Shown: positions 26,037 through 36,125, numbered from the stretch's first letter. The stretch is 64,000 bases of DNA from an uncultured Christensenella sp. (GCA_910578065.1 CAJTPB010000002.1:62001-126000); one strand, 5' to 3'. The notes: a model not told the origin generated them from the sequence alone. Made by a program: numbers and translations.

Positions 26037-28868
26037 ATGTTCCCCAATCAAGGCGAGTGGACGCGTACCCAAAATATCGGCATGCTTCCCCAACACTGCT
26101 ACTTTATCCCTTTCGACTGTTCCGATCCCGTTCAAAACGACAGAAGCAAATCATCCCGTTTTCAATCTTTAAACGGCGAATGGGCGTTCCGCGCGCACGC
26201 GCGCATGGAAACCTGCGAACTGCACGAAGAACTTTTAGACCGCATTCCCGTACCCGCCTGCGTGCAGCTGCACGGGTACGATCATATTCAATATACCAAT
26301 CACCGTTATCCCTTTCCTTACGATCCGCCTTTTATCCGCAAAGATATTCCCGCGTTTCATTACCGCACCTCTTTCCGTTTAAAAGGGGAGAACGCGCGGC
26401 TGGTGTTCGAGGGGGTGGACGCGGCGTTTTACGCGTTCGTAAACGGAAAGCCGCTCGGATACACGCAGATCACGCACAAGACGACGGAATTCGATCTGCG
26501 CGGCATTGCGCAAGCGGGCGAAGAAAACGTGCTCGACGTGATCGTGTTAAAGTGGTGCGCAAGTTCGTATTTGGAAGATCAAGATAAATGGCGGTTCAGC
26601 GGCATTATCCGCGACGTGTATTTGCTTTACCGCGATACCGATTGCGTGGAAGATTATAAAGTCGTCACCCGCATAAAGGGCGCATCGGCGGAAGTCGCGT
26701 TTACTTTGCTTGGCGGCAAACGTTGTTCCGTTTTGTTCGAAGGGGAAGAAAAACGGGTAAGCGCAGGGGAAACGGCAACGTTCTTCGTGCGCGAGCCCCG
26801 CCTTTGGAGCGCGGAATGCCCCCGTTTGTACCCGCTTACCGTTCGCTGCGGAAACGAAGTCATTTACGAACGGGTAGGCATCCGCACGACGGAAATCAAA
26901 AACGGTACATATCTGTTCAACGGAAAGCCCGTTAAACTTTTGGGGGTGAACCGTCACGAATTTCATCATAAAACGGGCGCGGCGATCACCGTTGCCGACA
27001 TGAAGCGCGATTTGGAACTGATGAAAAAGCTGCACGTGAACGCGATCCGCACGTCGCACTATCCCGACGCGCCCGAATTTTATCGCCTGTGCGACGAGTA
27101 CGGGTTTTACGTAATGGACGAAGCGGATATAGAAGCGCACGGCGTTACGGGCATAGACGGCGATTACGATATTTCCAAATACAACACGCTGGCGGAAGAT
27201 CCCCTTTACGAAAGCGCGATTAAAGAGCGCGTGCTTACCGCTTACGAGCGGGATAAAAACAGACCGTGCGTGATCATGTGGTCGTTGGGCAACGAATCGG
27301 GCTTCGGCGAAAATTTTATGAAAGCGGCGTACGCGTTAAAAGCAAAAGACGATCGACCCGTTCATTACGAAAACCACGTAAACATTGCGGGTACGGACTT
27401 GTATTACGGCGACGCGATCGATATCGTAAGCAGAATGTATTACCCCGTCGATTGGATGCTGAACGAATTTTTGCAAGACGCGCGGGAAAACCGCCCGCTT
27501 GTGCTGTGCGAATACTGCCATGCCATGGGCAACGGTCCGGGCGATTTAAAAGATTATTGGGAAGCGATGCGCTCTTCCGATCGCTTTGCGGGCGGCTTTA
27601 TTTGGGAATGGGCGGATCACGGTATTTTACAGAACGGGAATTATTATTACGGCGGCGACTTCGGCGAAGCGTTGCACGACGGCAATTTTTGCATCGACGG
27701 GATCGTAACGCCCGATCGCGGTTTCAAGTCGGGCACGGAAGAAATGCGCGCCGTGTATCAGCCCGCGGAATTTACCTATGCAGAGGGCAAACTTACGCTG
27801 TTCAACCGTTATTTCTTTCGAAACATGACGGGGAATTTGATCGTTACGGTAAAAGAAAACGGAAAAGAGCGCTCGCGCGCGCAAATCAAACTCGACCTTG
27901 CGCCTCGCACCGCGCAGACGTTCGAAATACAGCTTCCCGCCCAAGGGTTTGCGGGGCTGTACCTTACGGTGCAAGAAGACAGCGGCATTTGTTCCGAAGG
28001 ATTTTTTGAACTTCTTCCCTACGCGCACGGCGCGCCGCTGCCCGCCCTTGCGGGAAGCTGGCAAACGCTTTCGGATGGGTGCGTCTATTCCGCAAACGGC
28101 GTTTCCGTAAAGATAGACGCGCTTACGGGCGATCTGCTTTCGCTGCAAAAAAACGGAAAAGAGTATTTGAAAGAGCACCTTTCCGTTTCCGTCATGCGCG
28201 CGCCCGTCGATAACGAAATGCAGATAAAGGGGTATTTAGAACGGATCGGCGTGTACGATTCCGCCCCGCGCGCTTGTTCGATCAAGGCGGAAAAAGACGG
28301 CATAAGCGTTACGGGCAAAATGCTTGCCGATTGCCGCAGAAGCATTCTCGATTACATGCTGTTTTATGCGGTTACAGAACAAGGGCTTTCGGTGCGTTTT
28401 TCCTATCGCATTCCCGATTACGTACTGCGCCTGCCTTGCGTCGGCTTGCGCTTTGCGATCGACTGTAACGAGATCGAGTATCTTGCGTACGGCGCGCGGG
28501 AAACGTATTGCGATATGAAGCTGTGCGAAAAAGACGTGTTCCGCGCCGCAATCGAAAAGGAATATTTCCGTTACGTAAAGCCGCAGGAAAGCGGAAATCA
28601 TACGGGCGCAGAATACCTGCGTTTACTTGGCTGTATGAACATCGCGTGCGATAAGCAATTCGATTTTTCGGTAATTCCCTATTCGGCGCAGGCGTTAAAA
28701 AGCGCAATGCACGACTTCGAGTTGCCGCGCACGGGCTTGGCGTATGCCTTTATCGGCACGCAGGAAGGGGTAGGCTCCAACGCGTGCGGACCCGACCTTG
28801 CCGCAGAATACCGCGTTCCCAAAGAAGGAACGTTTGAATTTACATTTCAATTTGATAAGGAGCAGTAA
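26037..28868 (+). CDS. lacZ: Beta-galactosidase, GH2 (LacZ type)
   Basis: A 943-residue GH2 enzyme without signal peptide, so cytoplasmic. Order: jelly-roll sugar-binding domain, Ig-like domain, TIM barrel, second Ig-like domain, and the C-terminal Bgal_small_N domain (from about residue 690). The barrel shows NRHEFHHKTGAAITVADM, acid/base Glu420 (LGNESGFG) and nucleophile Glu492 (LCEYCHAMGNGPGD), 72 residues apart as in LacZ. It removes terminal beta-galactose from imported oligosaccharides. First gene of a three-gene operon; the next ATG begins right after its stop codon. Confidence 0.93.
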   Translation: MFPNQGEWTRTQNIGMLPQHCYFIPFDCSDPVQNDRSKSSRFQSLNGEWAFRAHARMETCELHEELLDRIPVPACVQLHGYDHIQYTNHRYPFPYDPPFIRKDIPAFHYRTSFRLKGENARLVFEGVDAAFYAFVNGKPLGYTQITHKTTEFDLRGIAQAGEENVLDVIVLKWCASSYLEDQDKWRFSGIIRDVYLLYRDTDCVEDYKVVTRIKGASAEVAFTLLGGKRCSVLFEGEEKRVSAGETATFFVREPRLWSAECPRLYPLTVRCGNEVIYERVGIRTTEIKNGTYLFNGKPVKLLGVNRHEFHHKTGAAITVADMKRDLELMKKLHVNAIRTSHYPDAPEFYRLCDEYGFYVMDEADIEAHGVTGIDGDYDISKYNTLAEDPLYESAIKERVLTAYERDKNRPCVIMWSLGNESGFGENFMKAAYALKAKDDRPVHYENHVNIAGTDLYYGDAIDIVSRMYYPVDWMLNEFLQDARENRPLVLCEYCHAMGNGPGDLKDYWEAMRSSDRFAGGFIWEWADHGILQNGNYYYGGDFGEALHDGNFCIDGIVTPDRGFKSGTEEMRAVYQPAEFTYAEGKLTLFNRYFFRNMTGNLIVTVKENGKERSRAQIKLDLAPRTAQTFEIQLPAQGFAGLYLTVQEDSGICSEGFFELLPYAHGAPLPALAGSWQTLSDGCVYSANGVSVKIDALTGDLLSLQKNGKEYLKEHLSVSVMRAPVDNEMQIKGYLERIGVYDSAPRACSIKAEKDGISVTGKMLADCRRSILDYMLFYAVTEQGLSVRFSYRIPDYVLRLPCVGLRFAIDCNEIEYLAYGARETYCDMKLCEKDVFRAAIEKEYFRYVKPQESGNHTGAEYLRLLGCMNIACDKQFDFSVIPYSAQALKSAMHDFELPRTGLAYAFIGTQEGVGSNACGPDLAAEYRVPKEGTFEFTFQFDKEQ

Positions 28869-30866
28869 ATGGAACTTAAAGATTTAACGTTAGACGAAAA
28901 GCTGACGCTTTTAACGGGAAAAGATTGCTGGCATATCGACGGCTTAAACGGAAAGCTGCCCGAAATTTCCATGTCGGACGGACCTCACGGCATGCGCACG
29001 ATGACGAAAGATTGGCAAACGCTTCCCGCAACGGCGTTTCCCACGTTAAGCGCGGTCGGCTCTACCTGGAACGAAGAGCTCGCGCGGGAAATGGGCGAAC
29101 TGATCGCGGAAGAGGCGATCGAACGCAACGTCGATATACTGCTTGCGCCGGGGGTGAATATCAAGCGCACCCCCTTATGCGGGCGCAACTTCGAATATTT
29201 TTCCGAAGATCCCTGCCTTGCGGGCGAGTTGGGCAAGGCGTATATCGAAGGGGTGCAGGCAAAGGGGATCGGCACGTCGCTCAAACACTTTGCGGCGAAT
29301 AACCGCGAATATGATAGACTGTATCAATCGAGCGAGGTAGACGAACGTACCCTGCGCGAAATATACTTTCCCGCATTCGAACGCGCCCTGCAAGCGGATC
29401 CGTGGACGGTAATGTGTTCGTATAACCTCGTAAACGGCGTTTACGCTTCCGAACACAAAAAGCTGCTGAACGATATCCTGCGCGGGCAGTTCGGGTTTAA
29501 GGGGCTTATCGTTTCCGATTGGGAAGCGGTGGTAAACCGCGCAAAGGCGTTAAAGGCCTCGCTCGATTTGCAAATGCCCGATAACGCGCAGTCGTTTACC
29601 GTTTTAAAAGAAGCGTACGCGCGCGGATATATTACCGACGAAGAAATCGACGCTTCCGTTTCGCGTATTCTCGACTTAATAAATAAAACGCAGGCGAACA
29701 AGCGGAAGCGTGTCGTTACCCACACCAAAGAAGAGCGGCATGCGGCGGCGGTGAAAATTGCGGCGGAAGGGGCTGTGCTGTTGAAAAACGAAAACGGCGT
29801 TTTGCCGTTTAAGAGCGGCGAACGCGTTTACGTGGGCGGCAAGTATGCCGAACAAGGCGTACTCGGCGGGGGCGGCTCTTCGTACGTAACGTGCGAATAC
29901 AAGCGCAAAAATCTTTCCGATTTAATCATGGAAGAAAATCCTGCCGTAACGGCGGAATATCATCAAGGGTATTTCTGCGACGAGGGCGCGCGGCACGGAT
30001 TTTACAACGTGCGCAAATCGATCGCGCTTGCCGAACAGGCGGATAAAGCGGTGGTCGTTGTGGGCTTCGACGAACATACCGACTGCGAGGGAACGGATCG
30101 GACTACGTTAAAACTTTCCCCCATTGCGGTAGATTTTATTTTAAAAATCGCGCGGGCGAATCCCCGCACCGTCGTGGTCGTATACGGCGGCAGCGCGGTG
30201 GATATGAGCGATTGGATCGGCGAAGTTTCCGCCGTGTTATACGTCAATTTCAACGGCGAGGGCGGCAACGAGGCGATCGCAAAACTGCTTACGGGCAGCG
30301 AAAATCCTTCGGGAAAGCTGCAAGAAACGTTTCCTCTTTGTTTGGAAGATACGCCCACCCAAAGCGAACGGGGCGACGGTTATTCCGATCGGTATTTCGA
30401 GCGGATCTTCGTCGGCTACCGCTATTACGATAACGAGGGGGCGGAAGTGCTGTTTCCGTTCGGGCACGGACTTTCTTATTCCTCGTTCGAATATGGCAAT
30501 TTAAACGTGCAAGAGAAAAACGGGCAATACGCGTTGTCGTTTACCGTTAAAAACACCTCCGCCGTAGACGGAAAAGAAATTTGGCAGGTGTATACGGGGG
30601 CGAAGCGCTCGCTCGTCGAACGTCCGCCGCGCGAGTTAAAGGCATTCGGCAAGGTGTTTTTAAAGGCGGGCGAACAAAAAACGATTGCGGTAACGCTTAC
30701 TTTGCGCGATTTTGCCTATTGGAGCACGGCGATAGACGGCTGGCGCACGGAAAACGGGAAATATACGGTATCCGTCGGCGGGTCGTCGCGCGATCTTCCG
30801 CTGCGTAAAGAGATTTCTATTTGCCTTCCCCAAGACGAACAGCCCTCTCAGCGTGATCAAGCATGA
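28869..30866 (+). CDS. GH3 beta-glycosidase
   Basis: A 665-residue cytoplasmic enzyme (no signal). The N-terminal (alpha/beta)8 barrel includes SDGPHGMR, KHFAANNREYDR and nucleophile Asp217 (IVSDWEAV). The (alpha/beta)6 sandwich runs about 300-510 (GGGGSSYVTCEYKRK, GFDEHTDCEGTDR), and a fibronectin-III-like domain closes the protein. Family 3 covers beta-glucosidases, beta-xylosidases and alpha-L-arabinofuranosidases; the domain order here fits the bacterial beta-glucosidase branch, but specificity is not certain. Its ATG abuts the lacZ stop codon and its TGA lies next to the following GH2 gene, so the three are translated together. Confidence 0.9.
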   Translation: MELKDLTLDEKLTLLTGKDCWHIDGLNGKLPEISMSDGPHGMRTMTKDWQTLPATAFPTLSAVGSTWNEELAREMGELIAEEAIERNVDILLAPGVNIKRTPLCGRNFEYFSEDPCLAGELGKAYIEGVQAKGIGTSLKHFAANNREYDRLYQSSEVDERTLREIYFPAFERALQADPWTVMCSYNLVNGVYASEHKKLLNDILRGQFGFKGLIVSDWEAVVNRAKALKASLDLQMPDNAQSFTVLKEAYARGYITDEEIDASVSRILDLINKTQANKRKRVVTHTKEERHAAAVKIAAEGAVLLKNENGVLPFKSGERVYVGGKYAEQGVLGGGGSSYVTCEYKRKNLSDLIMEENPAVTAEYHQGYFCDEGARHGFYNVRKSIALAEQADKAVVVVGFDEHTDCEGTDRTTLKLSPIAVDFILKIARANPRTVVVVYGGSAVDMSDWIGEVSAVLYVNFNGEGGNEAIAKLLTGSENPSGKLQETFPLCLEDTPTQSERGDGYSDRYFERIFVGYRYYDNEGAEVLFPFGHGLSYSSFEYGNLNVQEKNGQYALSFTVKNTSAVDGKEIWQVYTGAKRSLVERPPRELKAFGKVFLKAGEQKTIAVTLTLRDFAYWSTAIDGWRTENGKYTVSVGGSSRDLPLRKEISICLPQDEQPSQRDQA

Positions 30867-30889
30867 AATTATTTAATAAGGAAAAATAT

Positions 30890-32635
30890 ATGAAACAGTT
30901 TTTAAGAACAGAATATCCCCGTCCGCAGTTTCGGCGGGAAAAATGGCAAACGCTAAACGGCGAATGGGAATTCGCGTTCGACGATAAGAACGAGGGCTTG
31001 CATGCGGGCTGGGACGAGGGCAAAACTGCGTTTCCGAAAAAGATAAACGTGCCGTTTACCTATCAGTATCCCGCAAGCGGGATCGGCGACGAAAGCGATC
31101 ATGCGATCGTTTGGTATCGCCGCACGTTCCGCGCCGAACACAAAGGCATGCGCGCGCTTTTGTGCTTTAACGGCTGCGACTACGTAACGGACGTATGGCT
31201 GAACGGAAAGCACATAATTACCCATACGGGCGCGTACGCTCCTTTTTCGGCGGACGTTACCGATTTTTTGGCGGACGAGGAAAACGTAATTACGGTGCGC
31301 TGTTACGACCCGTTAGACCGTTCTATCCCCCGCGGCAAACAGAGCTGGACGGGCGAACGCTTTGCTTGTTTCTACGTGCCCAACACGGGTATTTGGCAAA
31401 GCGTTTGGCTGGAATATTTCGGGGAAGATTGCGTGCGTTCTTTCCATTTAACGCCCGATTTTGACGAAACCGCTATTTCGGGCGAACTGACAACGCTGCG
31501 CTCGCGTGCGGACGAAGCGGAATTTTCCGTTTCCATCGGCGGCAAACACGTAAAAACGGTGCGTTTTTCGTTGGAAGGGGCGCGCACGCCTTATTGCATT
31601 TCGCTGAAAAACACCTTTGCCTGCGAATATTATTGGACGTTGAAACAACCCAACTTATTCGATTTGCAAGTAACCCTTTACGTAAAGGGAACGCCCGTCG
31701 ATCGGGCGTATACCCGTTACGGCATGCGCAAAATTTCTACCGACGGCAAGGGGAATATTCTGTTAAACGGAAAACCGCTTTACCAAAAACTGATTCTCGA
31801 TCAAGGATATTGGGAAGAAAGCGGGGCAACGCCGCCCTCCGCGCAGGCGCTGAAAGAGGATATTTTGCTTGCAAAGCAAATGGGCTTTAACGGCGCGCGC
31901 AAGCATCAAAAGTTGGAAGATCCTTATTTTTACTACTATGCGGACGAGCTGGGCTTTCTTACTTGGTGCGAAATGCCCTCCGGTTACTGCTACAACGAGG
32001 ACGAAGTCGCCGCGGTTTCGCGCGAATGGCAAGAAATCGTTTCCGTCGCCCGCAATTTTACAAGCGTCGTTTGCTACGTGCCTTTAAACGAAAGCTGGGG
32101 TGTGGGCGATATCGTAACGGATAAAAAGCAGCAGGATTTTGCGCGGGCAATGTATTATCTTACCCGTTCGCTCGATCAAAGCAGATTGGTAAGCACCAAC
32201 GACGGTTGGGAAAACCTTTCCGAAACGGATATCGTTTCCATTCACGACTACGCGTTCGACAGTGCGCAGTTTGCGGAAAAATATCAAAAAGAAAAGTTAA
32301 GCGAAATTTATCCGCAGGGCAGAAGGCTGTTTGCGTTCGGCTCTCAATATTGCGGGCAGCCCTATCTAATGACGGAGTTCGGCGGCATTGCAATGCAAAG
32401 CGCGCAAAAGGGCGACGCTTGGGGGTATAATTCGGGCGCAAAAGACGAAGCGGAATTTTTGGCGCGGTACGAAGATCTGATCAACGGCATTTACGCTTGC
32501 GGCTTTCAAGGGTTCTGCTATACGCAGCTAACCGACGTACAGCAAGAAGTAAACGGGCTTTTATACGTAGACCGCTCGCCTAAATTCGATATGAAGCGGT
32601 TAAAGCGCATTTTAGACAGCAAGTATTGCGATTAA
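30890..32635 (+). CDS. GH2 glycoside hydrolase, short form
   Basis: A 581-residue cytoplasmic GH2 protein with the sugar-binding domain (WYRRTF, FNGCDYVTDVWLNGK), an Ig-like domain, and the barrel. Acid/base is Glu401 (PLNESWG) and nucleophile Glu496 (LMTEFGG). It lacks the C-terminal domains of LacZ and resembles beta-glucuronidase-like or unassigned GH2 enzymes. The start is set at 30890, which has AAGGA at a proper distance; an in-frame ATG at 30863 overlaps the GH3 stop and would add nine residues. Last gene of the operon, followed by a GC-rich hairpin. Confidence 0.87.
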   Translation: MKQFLRTEYPRPQFRREKWQTLNGEWEFAFDDKNEGLHAGWDEGKTAFPKKINVPFTYQYPASGIGDESDHAIVWYRRTFRAEHKGMRALLCFNGCDYVTDVWLNGKHIITHTGAYAPFSADVTDFLADEENVITVRCYDPLDRSIPRGKQSWTGERFACFYVPNTGIWQSVWLEYFGEDCVRSFHLTPDFDETAISGELTTLRSRADEAEFSVSIGGKHVKTVRFSLEGARTPYCISLKNTFACEYYWTLKQPNLFDLQVTLYVKGTPVDRAYTRYGMRKISTDGKGNILLNGKPLYQKLILDQGYWEESGATPPSAQALKEDILLAKQMGFNGARKHQKLEDPYFYYYADELGFLTWCEMPSGYCYNEDEVAAVSREWQEIVSVARNFTSVVCYVPLNESWGVGDIVTDKKQQDFARAMYYLTRSLDQSRLVSTNDGWENLSETDIVSIHDYAFDSAQFAEKYQKEKLSEIYPQGRRLFAFGSQYCGQPYLMTEFGGIAMQSAQKGDAWGYNSGAKDEAEFLARYEDLINGIYACGFQGFCYTQLTDVQQEVNGLLYVDRSPKFDMKRLKRILDSKYCD

Positions 32636-32661
32636 AATTTATAAGTTATTACATACAAAGA

Positions 32662-32688
32662 ACCCCCTCGGAAGAAGTCCGAGGGGGT
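32662..32688 (+). terminator. GC-rich hairpin after the GH2-GH3-GH2 operon
   Basis: A perfect 11-bp stem (ACCCCCTCGGA with its complement) and a 5-base loop, without a proper T run afterwards. Confidence 0.6.
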
Positions 32689-32809
32689 GCGCATATATTT
32701 GAAATTGAACCCGTTCAGTAATCGACCATATGCCGAAATATACGGTAAGGATAATTTTCCCATCGACAAAGCGATGACGAACCCATTTTAACTTCGTTTG
32801 CCGATTCTT

Positions 32810-33544
32810 TTAATTTTTCCGCAAATTATTCCGTTTCCAAGGTCGGCCTTTTTTAAGCCAGCCGTTTTTTTCCCAATACTCGTTATCAAGCCCTGCGTTG
32901 CCGCTTTTGCGTACTTTCTTTTGGATCATGCGGCATATATAAAACTTAACTTTGGTATTAACCGTTGTGCGCGCGGGCTTTATGTAATTGATTTTGGCAA
33001 ATCGAACGGCAAGTTTATCCATCTGTCCGGTCAGTTTTTTGCGCTTTGGTTCTGTCAGTTTATTCCATACGATATCGTTCATCAACGCGCCGCTGAATGT
33101 TCCGATTTTCGAAATTCCCCACCAAGACAAGCTGTTTTTTATCTCTTTTGCGGTCGATTTTGCCCCTGCGCCGATACATTGCGTAATGATCACGGCGCGC
33201 TTGCCGAACAGTTCGGGAGCGGGGCGGTGGGGCATCCACCGATAGCCGAAATGGTCTAACAACGCTTTCATTGCGCCCGTCGCGCCCATTACGTATGCGG
33301 GCGATGTGAAAACGATTAAATCGGCTTTCAGAAGGGATTTTTCGATTGCATGGATATAAATAAAATCTTTACAGGCGTTTTCGCCTTTTATAAAACAACT
33401 CGTACAGCCCGCGCAAAAAGAGGGGCAGTCTTTGGGTAAGTAGTATTCGGTGATTTCCGCAGACGGAAATCTTTGCAAAAAAATACTCTTTAATTTGTAG
33501 GTCACGCCGTGTTTTTCCGTGCCGTTGATTACCGTTATTTTCAA
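32810..33544 (-). CDS. Flavodoxin-fold NAD(P)H-dependent oxidoreductase / iron-sulfur flavoprotein-like
   Basis: A 244-residue protein of the NADPH-dependent FMN reductase superfamily. VINGTEKHGVTYKL at the N-terminus is the phosphate-binding loop for FMN, followed by a cysteine cluster (CPSFCAGCTSC, then C about 6 residues on) like that in iron-sulfur flavoproteins. TSPAYVMGATGAMKALLDH is the second flavin loop. The C-terminal 60 residues are strongly basic. The start codon is TTG at 33544, behind AAAGGAGA at six bases; no ATG fits. It stands alone between the glycan locus and tmcAL. Likely a redox or quinone/metal reductase; partner unknown. Confidence 0.82.
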   Translation of the reverse strand: MKITVINGTEKHGVTYKLKSIFLQRFPSAEITEYYLPKDCPSFCAGCTSCFIKGENACKDFIYIHAIEKSLLKADLIVFTSPAYVMGATGAMKALLDHFGYRWMPHRPAPELFGKRAVIITQCIGAGAKSTAKEIKNSLSWWGISKIGTFSGALMNDIVWNKLTEPKRKKLTGQMDKLAVRFAKINYIKPARTTVNTKVKFYICRMIQKKVRKSGNAGLDNEYWEKNGWLKKGRPWKRNNLRKN

Positions 33545-33742
33545 ATTTGTTCTCCTTTGAAAGATCGTTTTAAACCGTTACACGATAAATGCCCCGCAAT
33601 CATAAAGCAAGGTATCTGTAAAGGGAAGGGCGAACCGTATGCGCGCAAAAACATATGCGCGGGCGCCAATACGGCTGCAAAATACGCCCGAATGCGTAAT
33701 TTGCCATATGCGTTTTTGTGCAAGTTGTGCGGCAGACGGCAA

Positions 33743-34930
33743 TCAAACGAAAAGCGTTTGATATTCGTTTGTGTGCGCGCCTGTAAGCACGTCGTATAAA
33801 TCGTTTGCGCGTACGTCGCAAAGGAAGCATTCGAGCGCTTCTTTTTTCAATGCGGAAGCGTCGCTTTTGCGCACGATCAAAGGGAAAGCTCCCGTTTGCA
33901 AGTCGGAAAAAATTGCTTCCGCGCTTTCTTTTTTTACGGCAAGCACGTTTAAATACAGCGGGGAAGATAAAAAGTTTTTTACCTCTTTTTCGCGTATTTT
34001 TAAAAGGTTTGCGCACACAATGCGCTTTAAGCGGGAAAGGGTATACCGTTTGGTAACGATTTTCGAAAGCATGGCGGAATATTCGGGCGTACTTTTGCAA
34101 AACGCTTTCAGCCTGTTTTCCAATCCTTCCGTGCAGTCGGGAACGCGCGCAAGCTCTTCTGCGGCGGTTGCGGCAAGCGCGCTCATCGCGGCAAGTTCGA
34201 AAGCGCGCGGGGGAAGAATTGCTTGTATGTCCGCAAAAACGGAGGGGGGCAAATTGCTCTTTAACGCTTTTTTCGCTTTCCGCGTTCTTTCCCGCAGGCA
34301 AGCGCGCAGGGCGGTCGCGGAAGAAAAGTTTTCATACGGGCGGGGGTCGAGATATCCTCCTCCCCGTCTTATAAGGGGAACGGGGTCGATATTGCTGCCC
34401 GAAGCAAGCAGGGCGCGGCAGTATTCCACCCCTAAAATATTGTTGGGCGCGGTAAAAAGCGCTTCGTCGATATCGCCGTTTAGCGCAAGCACCGTTTGCG
34501 TGCGCGCCTTTGCGTACGATAATCCTTCTTTTAAGTTTTCTTTAAAAGCCGCTTTAAACTGTTTGTCTTCCGAAAGGGTCGCCTGCGCCGCAGCCAGAAA
34601 ATCTTTTTTTTCGCCGCTTTCGCAGCCGAATGCCAGCGAAGTGACCGCAGGCAGGGAAGAAAGCAGTTTGACCGCTCCCTTTGCAAACAGTTCCGCGGGG
34701 GAAACGGCAAACGCCGCAGGAAGTTCCAATACGATATCCGCGCCGTTTTCTACCGCATGCCGCGCGCGGGTGAACTTATCGAATAGGGCGGCTTCCCCCC
34801 GTTGGGTAAAGTTTCCGCTCATCAAGCATACGATCTTATCGCAGTCTACGCTTTTTCGAATGGTTTCCAATTGCAGTTTGTGCCCGTTGTGAAAGGGATT
34901 GTATTCGCAAATTACCGCGCAAAATTTCAT
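33743..34930 (-). CDS. tmcAL: tRNA(Met) cytidine acetate ligase TmcAL
   Basis: A 395-residue enzyme that forms N4-acetylcytidine at the wobble base of elongator tRNA-Met using acetate and ATP. The N-terminal nucleotidyltransferase-like domain has EYNPFHNGH (the HxGH adenylation motif), CLMSGNFTQRGE and FDKFTRARHAVENGAD. The C-terminal half is the helical tRNA-binding part. Length matches the YlbM family. GAGGA precedes the ATG closely. It is divergent from pta-ackA, whose pathway makes the acetate it uses; in Bacillota ylbM, yceD and rpmF are also commonly neighbours. Confidence 0.92.
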   Translation of the reverse strand: MKFCAVICEYNPFHNGHKLQLETIRKSVDCDKIVCLMSGNFTQRGEAALFDKFTRARHAVENGADIVLELPAAFAVSPAELFAKGAVKLLSSLPAVTSLAFGCESGEKKDFLAAAQATLSEDKQFKAAFKENLKEGLSYAKARTQTVLALNGDIDEALFTAPNNILGVEYCRALLASGSNIDPVPLIRRGGGYLDPRPYENFSSATALRACLRERTRKAKKALKSNLPPSVFADIQAILPPRAFELAAMSALAATAAEELARVPDCTEGLENRLKAFCKSTPEYSAMLSKIVTKRYTLSRLKRIVCANLLKIREKEVKNFLSSPLYLNVLAVKKESAEAIFSDLQTGAFPLIVRKSDASALKKEALECFLCDVRANDLYDVLTGAHTNEYQTLFV

Positions 34931-34949
34931 AATTCCTCGTTCTTATGTC

Positions 34950-34978
34950 TTTACAATTATTGGGATTGGGTGTATAAT
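34950..34978 (+). promoter_or_regulatory. Promoter of pta-ackA
   Basis: TTTACA at 34950-34955, 17-bp spacer, TATAAT at 34973-34978. Confidence 0.75.
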
Positions 34979-35051
34979 ATGGTTAAAATGTGCTCCCGTT
35001 TCCATTATATACGAAACGGGGGAAAAAATAAAGGAATTACGGAGTGTTATT

Positions 35052-36113
35052 ATGGCAGGTTTTTTAGACAAGGTAAAAAAATCGGTAAACGATCTGGGAA
35101 GAAAGATCGCCGAAAGCGGAACGATCGTACAAGAAATTAAAAAGAAAGCGTCTGTGCTCGATAAAAAAATCGTGCTTTGCGAAGGGGAAGATTCCCGCGT
35201 GGTAGAGGCGGCGGGCATCTGCGCCCAAGAACACATTGCAAAAATCGTTCTGCTCGGCAATCCCGACCGCATTAAAGCAGACAATCCCGACGTAGACCTT
35301 TCCGAAGTGGAAATCGTCGATCCCGCAACTTCGCCCAAGTTGGGCGAATACGCTTCCCTTTTATACGAATTGAGAAAGGCGAAGGGCATGACGGAAGAAC
35401 AGGCGAAAGAGCAGGCAAAAGACGCGACCTTCTTCGGCGCGCTTATGTTAAAGGCGGGCGACGTAGACGGGCTTGTTTCGGGCGCATGCCATTCGACGGC
35501 GAACACCCTGCGCCCCGGCTTACAGATCATCAAAACCGCGCCCGGCGTTTCGGCGGTGAGCAGCTTTAATTTAATGGTCGCTCCATTCGGCGGCAACGAA
35601 TACGTTCCCGACGGCGTGCTGGTATTTGCGGACTGCGGGCTGAATCCCACCTACACAGCGGAAGGGCTTGCCGATTGCGCCCTTGCAACCGCCAAGAGCG
35701 CGAAAGAGATCGCGGGGGTAGATCCCAAAGTCGCAATGCTTTCCTTCTCTACCATGGGAAGCGCAAAGCACGATTACGTAACGCTCGTGCAGGAAGCGAC
35801 GAAGATCGCGAAAGAAAAGGCGCCCGACCTTGCCTTAGACGGCGAATTGCAGTTCGACGCGGCGCTCGTTCCTTCGGTTGCAAAACTCAAAGCGCCCAAT
35901 TCCCCCGTTGCGGGGCAGGCGAACGTGCTTATTTTCCCCGATCTGCAATCGGGCAATATCGGTTATAAGATCGCAGAGCGCCTCGGCGGATTTCAGGCGA
36001 TCGGACCGATCTGTCAGGGCTTTGCAAAGCCGTTGAACGATTTGTCGCGCGGGTGCAAGGCAAGCGATATCGTGTGCGCGGTGGCGATCACTGCGTTGCA
36101 GGCGGTTAAATAA
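35052..36113 (+). CDS. pta: Phosphate acetyltransferase
   Basis: A 353-residue cytoplasmic enzyme converting acetyl-CoA and phosphate to acetyl phosphate. Family marks are VLCEGEDSRVVEAA near residue 40, DGLVSGACHSTANTLRPGLQ (about 138-157), ALVPSVAKLKAPNSPVAGQA (about 276-295) and QSGNIGYKIAERLGG. It starts about 30 residues earlier than typical Pta, with a charged helix (FLDKVKKSVNDLGRKI). The ATG at 35052 has GGAG seven bases upstream; longer reading would start within the promoter. ackA follows 12 bases after the stop, making an acetate-producing, ATP-yielding operon. Confidence 0.95.
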   Translation: MAGFLDKVKKSVNDLGRKIAESGTIVQEIKKKASVLDKKIVLCEGEDSRVVEAAGICAQEHIAKIVLLGNPDRIKADNPDVDLSEVEIVDPATSPKLGEYASLLYELRKAKGMTEEQAKEQAKDATFFGALMLKAGDVDGLVSGACHSTANTLRPGLQIIKTAPGVSAVSSFNLMVAPFGGNEYVPDGVLVFADCGLNPTYTAEGLADCALATAKSAKEIAGVDPKVAMLSFSTMGSAKHDYVTLVQEATKIAKEKAPDLALDGELQFDAALVPSVAKLKAPNSPVAGQANVLIFPDLQSGNIGYKIAERLGGFQAIGPICQGFAKPLNDLSRGCKASDIVCAVAITALQAVK

Positions 36114-36125
36114 GGAGAATTACAC

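Noticed and set aside
33771..34892. A 373-codon + strand frame opposite tmcAL
   Set aside because: It is the antisense shadow of tmcAL, rich in Ser and Ala from GC-biased codons, with no recognisable domain.
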